A stretch of DNA of 23,515 bases, taken from positions 1-23,515 of the IMG/VR virus record IMGVR_UViG_3300042691_000956, one strand, 5' to 3'. The position numbers and the translations under genes are program-made. How positions within the stretch are numbered: the stretch's first letter is position 1; every line of letters begins with the position of its first letter. This DNA is from a virus. The notes under the pieces were generated by a model. It saw only the letters and a list, made by a program, of their open reading frames with translations. It did not search any database and was not told where the DNA came from. This document shows, piece by piece, positions 20,380 to 23,515 of the stretch.

Positions 20380-21333
20380 ATGATTAATGAAGTAAGAAAC
20401 ACCGTATTGTCAATCTTGAATAAGAATAACTACGGGTATATATCTCCTTCTGATTTTAATTTATTTGCAGCTCAAGCTCAAATGGAAATGTTTGAAGAAG
20501 CTTTTTCTGCATATAATAAACTTTCTGTTGGACAGAATATGAAACAGATGTATGAAGGATATGGAGATATCCTTCAAACTTATGAGGAGCTATTGGAAAT
20601 ATTTAACGTGACTAAGCCATTAAGCAATTACTTGGGTAATGTTTATTATTCACCATCACTGATTACTACTGGGGACAGCTCATATTTAATTTCAAGAGTT
20701 ATATGTTATCCAACGCAATATGCATTTGGGAGCAACACTACTGTTGTATCAGGGCAGTTGGTTGATGCCGCTGCTTCTTTCAATACACTTGGTATTGTAG
20801 CTGGAGATGTTGTTGTAAATTCAACTACTAATCAAATAGCACAAGTAATACAGGTTGTTAGCTCTACTGTTATAAATATCAATAATGATATATTTACAAT
20901 TCCCGGAGAGGGGTTTGCTATATATAAAGCAAGCAGTGCTGTTGAAGCTGAAAAAATCACTCAAGATAAATTAGTACTTTTAAACACATCATTGCTAACT
21001 GCATCATCTGTATTGTTCCCAACATACTCTTTGCAAGGTGACAAGATAACTGTGATGCCACCATCATATAGATTGATTGGTCAAGTTGTAATGAATTATT
21101 TCAGATATCCTCTTGCTCCGAAATGGACATACATAAATCTATTAGGAGGTGAGCCTGTATTTGACCAGACTCAACCAGACTATCAAGATTTTGAATTGCC
21201 AATTGATTATGAATACAAATTGGTTACAAAAATTCTTGAGTATGCAGGTATGTCTATCAGAGAAACAGAAGTTGCTCAATTTGGTATGGCACAACAAGCA
21301 CACGAAGAACCTACACTTAGTGTACAACAATAA
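20380..21333 (+). CDS. Putative head-to-tail connector (neck) protein
   Basis: 317 residues. The helical start INEVRNTVLSILNKNNYGYI, SPSDFNLFAAQAQMEMFEEA and the end NLLGGEPVFDQTQPDYQDFE, LPIDYEYKLVTKILEYAG match a family I recall downstream of capsid genes in Bacteroidota phages, thought to be an adaptor between portal and tail. Residues 124-183 form a beta module (GIVAGDVVVNSTTNQIAQVI ... NNDIFT) closely similar to that in the protein at 3639-4112. The first gene of a new transcription unit, after terminator and promoter. The connector role is inferred from order. Confidence 0.72.
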   Translation: MINEVRNTVLSILNKNNYGYISPSDFNLFAAQAQMEMFEEAFSAYNKLSVGQNMKQMYEGYGDILQTYEELLEIFNVTKPLSNYLGNVYYSPSLITTGDSSYLISRVICYPTQYAFGSNTTVVSGQLVDAAASFNTLGIVAGDVVVNSTTNQIAQVIQVVSSTVININNDIFTIPGEGFAIYKASSAVEAEKITQDKLVLLNTSLLTASSVLFPTYSLQGDKITVMPPSYRLIGQVVMNYFRYPLAPKWTYINLLGGEPVFDQTQPDYQDFELPIDYEYKLVTKILEYAGMSIRETEVAQFGMAQQAHEEPTLSVQQ

Positions 21334-21338
21334 AAATT

Positions 21339-22262
21339 ATGGCATATATATCCCAATATCAATACTATACCAACAACGGTACAACCCCAGAAGATGCTAA
21401 CTGGGGTTCGTACCAATATGTTAGTTTGGCTGATATAGTTAAAAACTTTCAGCTAATGTACACAGGAGATTTATCATTGATTAGTAATGAAGCACGATAC
21501 AAAATACTTTTCCACGCAAAACGTGCGATACAAGAATTAAACTATGATGCATTCAAAGAAATCAAGGTCCTAGAACTTACAGTGGCTGACAATTTAATAT
21601 TTGTGTTGCCATCAGATTATGTGAACTGGGTTCGCATATCATTGTATAAGGACGGGTATCTAAGACCAATGACTGAAAACATCCAAACCCTTTCATCTAA
21701 TGCATACTTGCAGGATAATGATGGGTTTATATTGTTTGATATGAATGGGAATATCCTTGAACCTCAGAACTCAACTATAGATTACGATAGATTAAAAGGT
21801 TCAAAGAAAAACATTTACTTGAATCCCGGTCATATGTTTGACGGACAGGAAGGGTGGTACATAGATGGGATGTGGTATTTTGATTATTGGTTTGGGGAAA
21901 GGTTCGGATTGAATACTGAAACTGCTAACATCAACCCAACATTCAACGTAGACAAGAAGAGAGGTGTTATAAACTTCAATAGTGATATGCGTGGTCAGTT
22001 ATGCATACTTGAGTACGTATCTGATGGAATGGAAAACGGTGACGAGTCTGCTATATCAGTTAACAAATTGTTTGAGCAATATGTGTATGCGTGTATCAAG
22101 TATGAGATGTTAGCATCCAAGCTGAATGTGCAAGAGTACATTGTTGCTCGTGCAAGAAAAGAAAAGCAAGCATTGTTAAGGAACGCTAAAATTAGAATAA
22201 GTAATATACATCCCGGTAGATTGTTGATGAGTCTGCGTGGTAATGATAAATGGTTAAAGTAA
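21339..22262 (+). CDS. Conserved neck/connector protein
   Basis: 307 residues. NWGSYQYVSLADIVKNFQLM, YKILFHAKRAIQELNYDAFK, EIKVLELTVADNLIFVLPSD, YVNWVRISLYKDGYLRPMTE and a C-terminal helical part (KLFEQYVYACIKYEMLASKL, RKEKQALLRNAKIRISNIHP) match a family widely present beside the preceding protein in environmental Bacteroidota phages, including crAss-like relatives as I recall. The order portal-capsid-adaptor-this protein suggests a tail-ring or head-completion component. It lies 5 bases after the preceding stop and 1 base before the next ATG. Confidence 0.75.
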   Translation: MAYISQYQYYTNNGTTPEDANWGSYQYVSLADIVKNFQLMYTGDLSLISNEARYKILFHAKRAIQELNYDAFKEIKVLELTVADNLIFVLPSDYVNWVRISLYKDGYLRPMTENIQTLSSNAYLQDNDGFILFDMNGNILEPQNSTIDYDRLKGSKKNIYLNPGHMFDGQEGWYIDGMWYFDYWFGERFGLNTETANINPTFNVDKKRGVINFNSDMRGQLCILEYVSDGMENGDESAISVNKLFEQYVYACIKYEMLASKLNVQEYIVARARKEKQALLRNAKIRISNIHPGRLLMSLRGNDKWLK

Positions 22263-22263
22263 T

Positions 22264-23515
22264 ATGCCAAAATTCACAAGAACATTTGTAGCTGGTAGAA
22301 TGAATAAGGTAACTGACGAGCGTCTTTTACCCGAAGGAGAATACATTGACGCAATGAACGTGCGTATGGGGTCTACCGAATTATCCGAGATTGGAGTAAT
22401 TGAAAACACTAAAGGGAATGAGCAGCTTACTAGCCTTACCTATATTGACGGCACATCCTTGAGTAACCTTGCTAAATGTATAGGGGCATATGAGGATGGA
22501 GAAGCTAATACTTTATATTGGTTTGTTCACGACCCAGACTTTCCAGTGGGAGCTACTGGGAAACTAGACTTGATAGTTTCATTTAATGTAATAACTGGTA
22601 TATTGACTTATCACGTTGTCAGCATTGACGATGGAGGTGGCGTAAATACTACATTGAATTTCAATGAAAGTTATCTAATCACAGGGATTAGCCTAATTAA
22701 AACCGGTACTCTAAATGAGAACTTATTGTTCTTTACAGATGATTTGAATCCACCTAGGTTCATTAACCCAACAAGATTGTACTCTATACCAACATTAAAT
22801 ATTGATAGTCCAATATTGGCAGAGCAATTGTTGGTTATAAAAAAACCACCTATTCAATCTCCAAGCATTACTCCCATAAGATTAAATGGTCAAGAGAATT
22901 TTATGGAGACTAGATTCTTATGCTTTGCATATAGATATAGATATGCTGATAACGAGTACTCTGCAATATCTCAGTTTAGTGCTCCTGCATTTATCCCTAA
23001 TCCATTTGACTTTAGTATCAATAGCTTCCTAAACGAAGGTATGGTCAATGAGGCGAATGGAGTTAATATCACATTTAACACTGGTGGACCTTTAGTAAGA
23101 GGTATTGATTTATTGTTTAAGGAGGCTGATTCAAATGTTATCAAAGTAATTGAGAAGCTTGATAAACAAAAGCAAGGATATGTGGATAATGCAAACTACA
23201 CGTTCTTATTCAGTAACAGTAAGATATTTACAGTTCTTCCTGATTCAGAGATATTAAGATTATACGACAACGTACCACTACAAGCTAAGGCTCAGACAAT
23301 AATGGGTAATAGGTTGATGTATGCTAATTACATTGAAGGATATGATTTAGTAGATAGCAATGGTAGTGATGTACAATTTTTATACGAAACTAGCCTTACT
23401 AGTGAATCTGTTGGAGACACACAAATACCTGACTCAACTATAAGCAGTGTATATACTATTGATGGGTCACAAACAATAGGTGACTCAGCTTTCCAAATTG
23501 ATTTGACGGGGCTGT
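22264..23515 (+). CDS. Large virion (stabilization-type) protein, 3'-truncated by window edge
   Basis: The frame is open from the ATG at 22264 to the last base: 417 codons, no stop. The start FTRTFVAGRMNKVTDERLLP, EGEYIDAMNVRMGSTELSEI, GVIENTKGNEQ and the block LCFAYRYRYADNEYSAISQF match large structural proteins of crAss-like and related phages that I recall annotated as stabilization proteins, next to the neck genes. The fold looks beta-rich with propeller-like repeats (TLYWFVHDPDF, LLFFTDDLNPPRF). It probably forms part of the tail hub or neck collar. The length and C-terminus are unknown. Confidence 0.8.
   Translation, partial: MPKFTRTFVAGRMNKVTDERLLPEGEYIDAMNVRMGSTELSEIGVIENTKGNEQLTSLTYIDGTSLSNLAKCIGAYEDGEANTLYWFVHDPDFPVGATGKLDLIVSFNVITGILTYHVVSIDDGGGVNTTLNFNESYLITGISLIKTGTLNENLLFFTDDLNPPRFINPTRLYSIPTLNIDSPILAEQLLVIKKPPIQSPSITPIRLNGQENFMETRFLCFAYRYRYADNEYSAISQFSAPAFIPNPFDFSINSFLNEGMVNEANGVNITFNTGGPLVRGIDLLFKEADSNVIKVIEKLDKQKQGYVDNANYTFLFSNSKIFTVLPDSEILRLYDNVPLQAKAQTIMGNRLMYANYIEGYDLVDSNGSDVQFLYETSLTSESVGDTQIPDSTISSVYTIDGSQTIGDSAFQIDLTGL

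Noticed and set aside
22006-22021. ATACTTGAGTACGTAT, resembling the repeated palindrome
   Set aside because: Only the central TACTTGAGTA is shared; the outer GTG/CAC bases are absent and it lies in conserved coding, so probably chance.
1-23515. tRNA genes, CRISPR arrays, insertion sequences, integrase or attachment sites
   Set aside because: None was seen on either strand by reading; gaps between genes are all under 90 bases.

Overview
The window is a stretch of a tailed bacteriophage genome. All genes but one read on the + strand, are tightly packed, and often overlap stop-to-start (ATGA or TAATG). They encode chaperonins, fibres, a lysis cassette, terminase, portal, scaffold, major capsid protein and connectors. 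The host is probably a member of Bacteroidota. Start codons sit in A-rich, Shine-Dalgarno-poor contexts (for example ATCAAATG). Several gene groups are preceded by TAnnTTTG boxes, the Bacteroidota -7 promoter element. Many products match my memory of families from Bacteroidota and environmental phages. No integrase, tRNA, CRISPR array or insertion sequence was seen. The standard genetic code is used, with TAA, TGA and TAG all serving as stops. The lineage is not assigned; some virion genes resemble those of crAss-like and related podoviruses, but this is from memory only.

Layout: (1) 1-2121 is a chaperonin module: a GroEL whose first codons lie left of the window, a conserved 86-residue phage protein, and a GroES. 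(2) 2066-2521 is the only minus-strand gene, a winged-helix-like regulator. It overlaps the end of groES tail to tail and diverges from the next operon across a 38-base gap holding two facing promoter-like boxes. (3) 2560-3652 encodes five small proteins, most of them strongly basic. (4) 3639-7784 encodes virion surface proteins, including an 860-residue fibre with an FN3 domain and three tandem units of about 250 residues, and a LamG/AbfB-like lectin. (5) 7802-9674 encodes two membrane-anchored proteins, a tiny basic protein, and the lysis cassette: M15 endolysin, holin candidate and a one-piece spanin candidate. (6) 9671-11914 encodes a ferritin-like-helix protein, a C1q/TNF-like fibre, a small conserved protein, a GroES-like-fold protein and a 2-oxoglutarate/Fe(II) oxygenase. 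(7) 11911-19470 is the packaging and head block: small terminase, large terminase, portal, scaffold and major capsid protein. (8) 19546-23515 continues with head-completion and neck proteins between two hairpin terminators, then a large virion protein cut by the window end.

The most interesting points are as follows. The GroEL carries natural substitutions at the ring-ring interface, including the Arg452-to-Glu change used in the engineered single-ring mutant SR1, and it is paired with its own GroES. A near-perfect palindrome, GTGTAC-tetraloop-GTACAC, occurs three times: before groES, inside the large terminase gene, and as the core of the terminator after the capsid gene. Together with the second GroES-like protein, this suggests that the phage supplies its own folding machine, plausibly for its capsid protein. 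That last link is inference.
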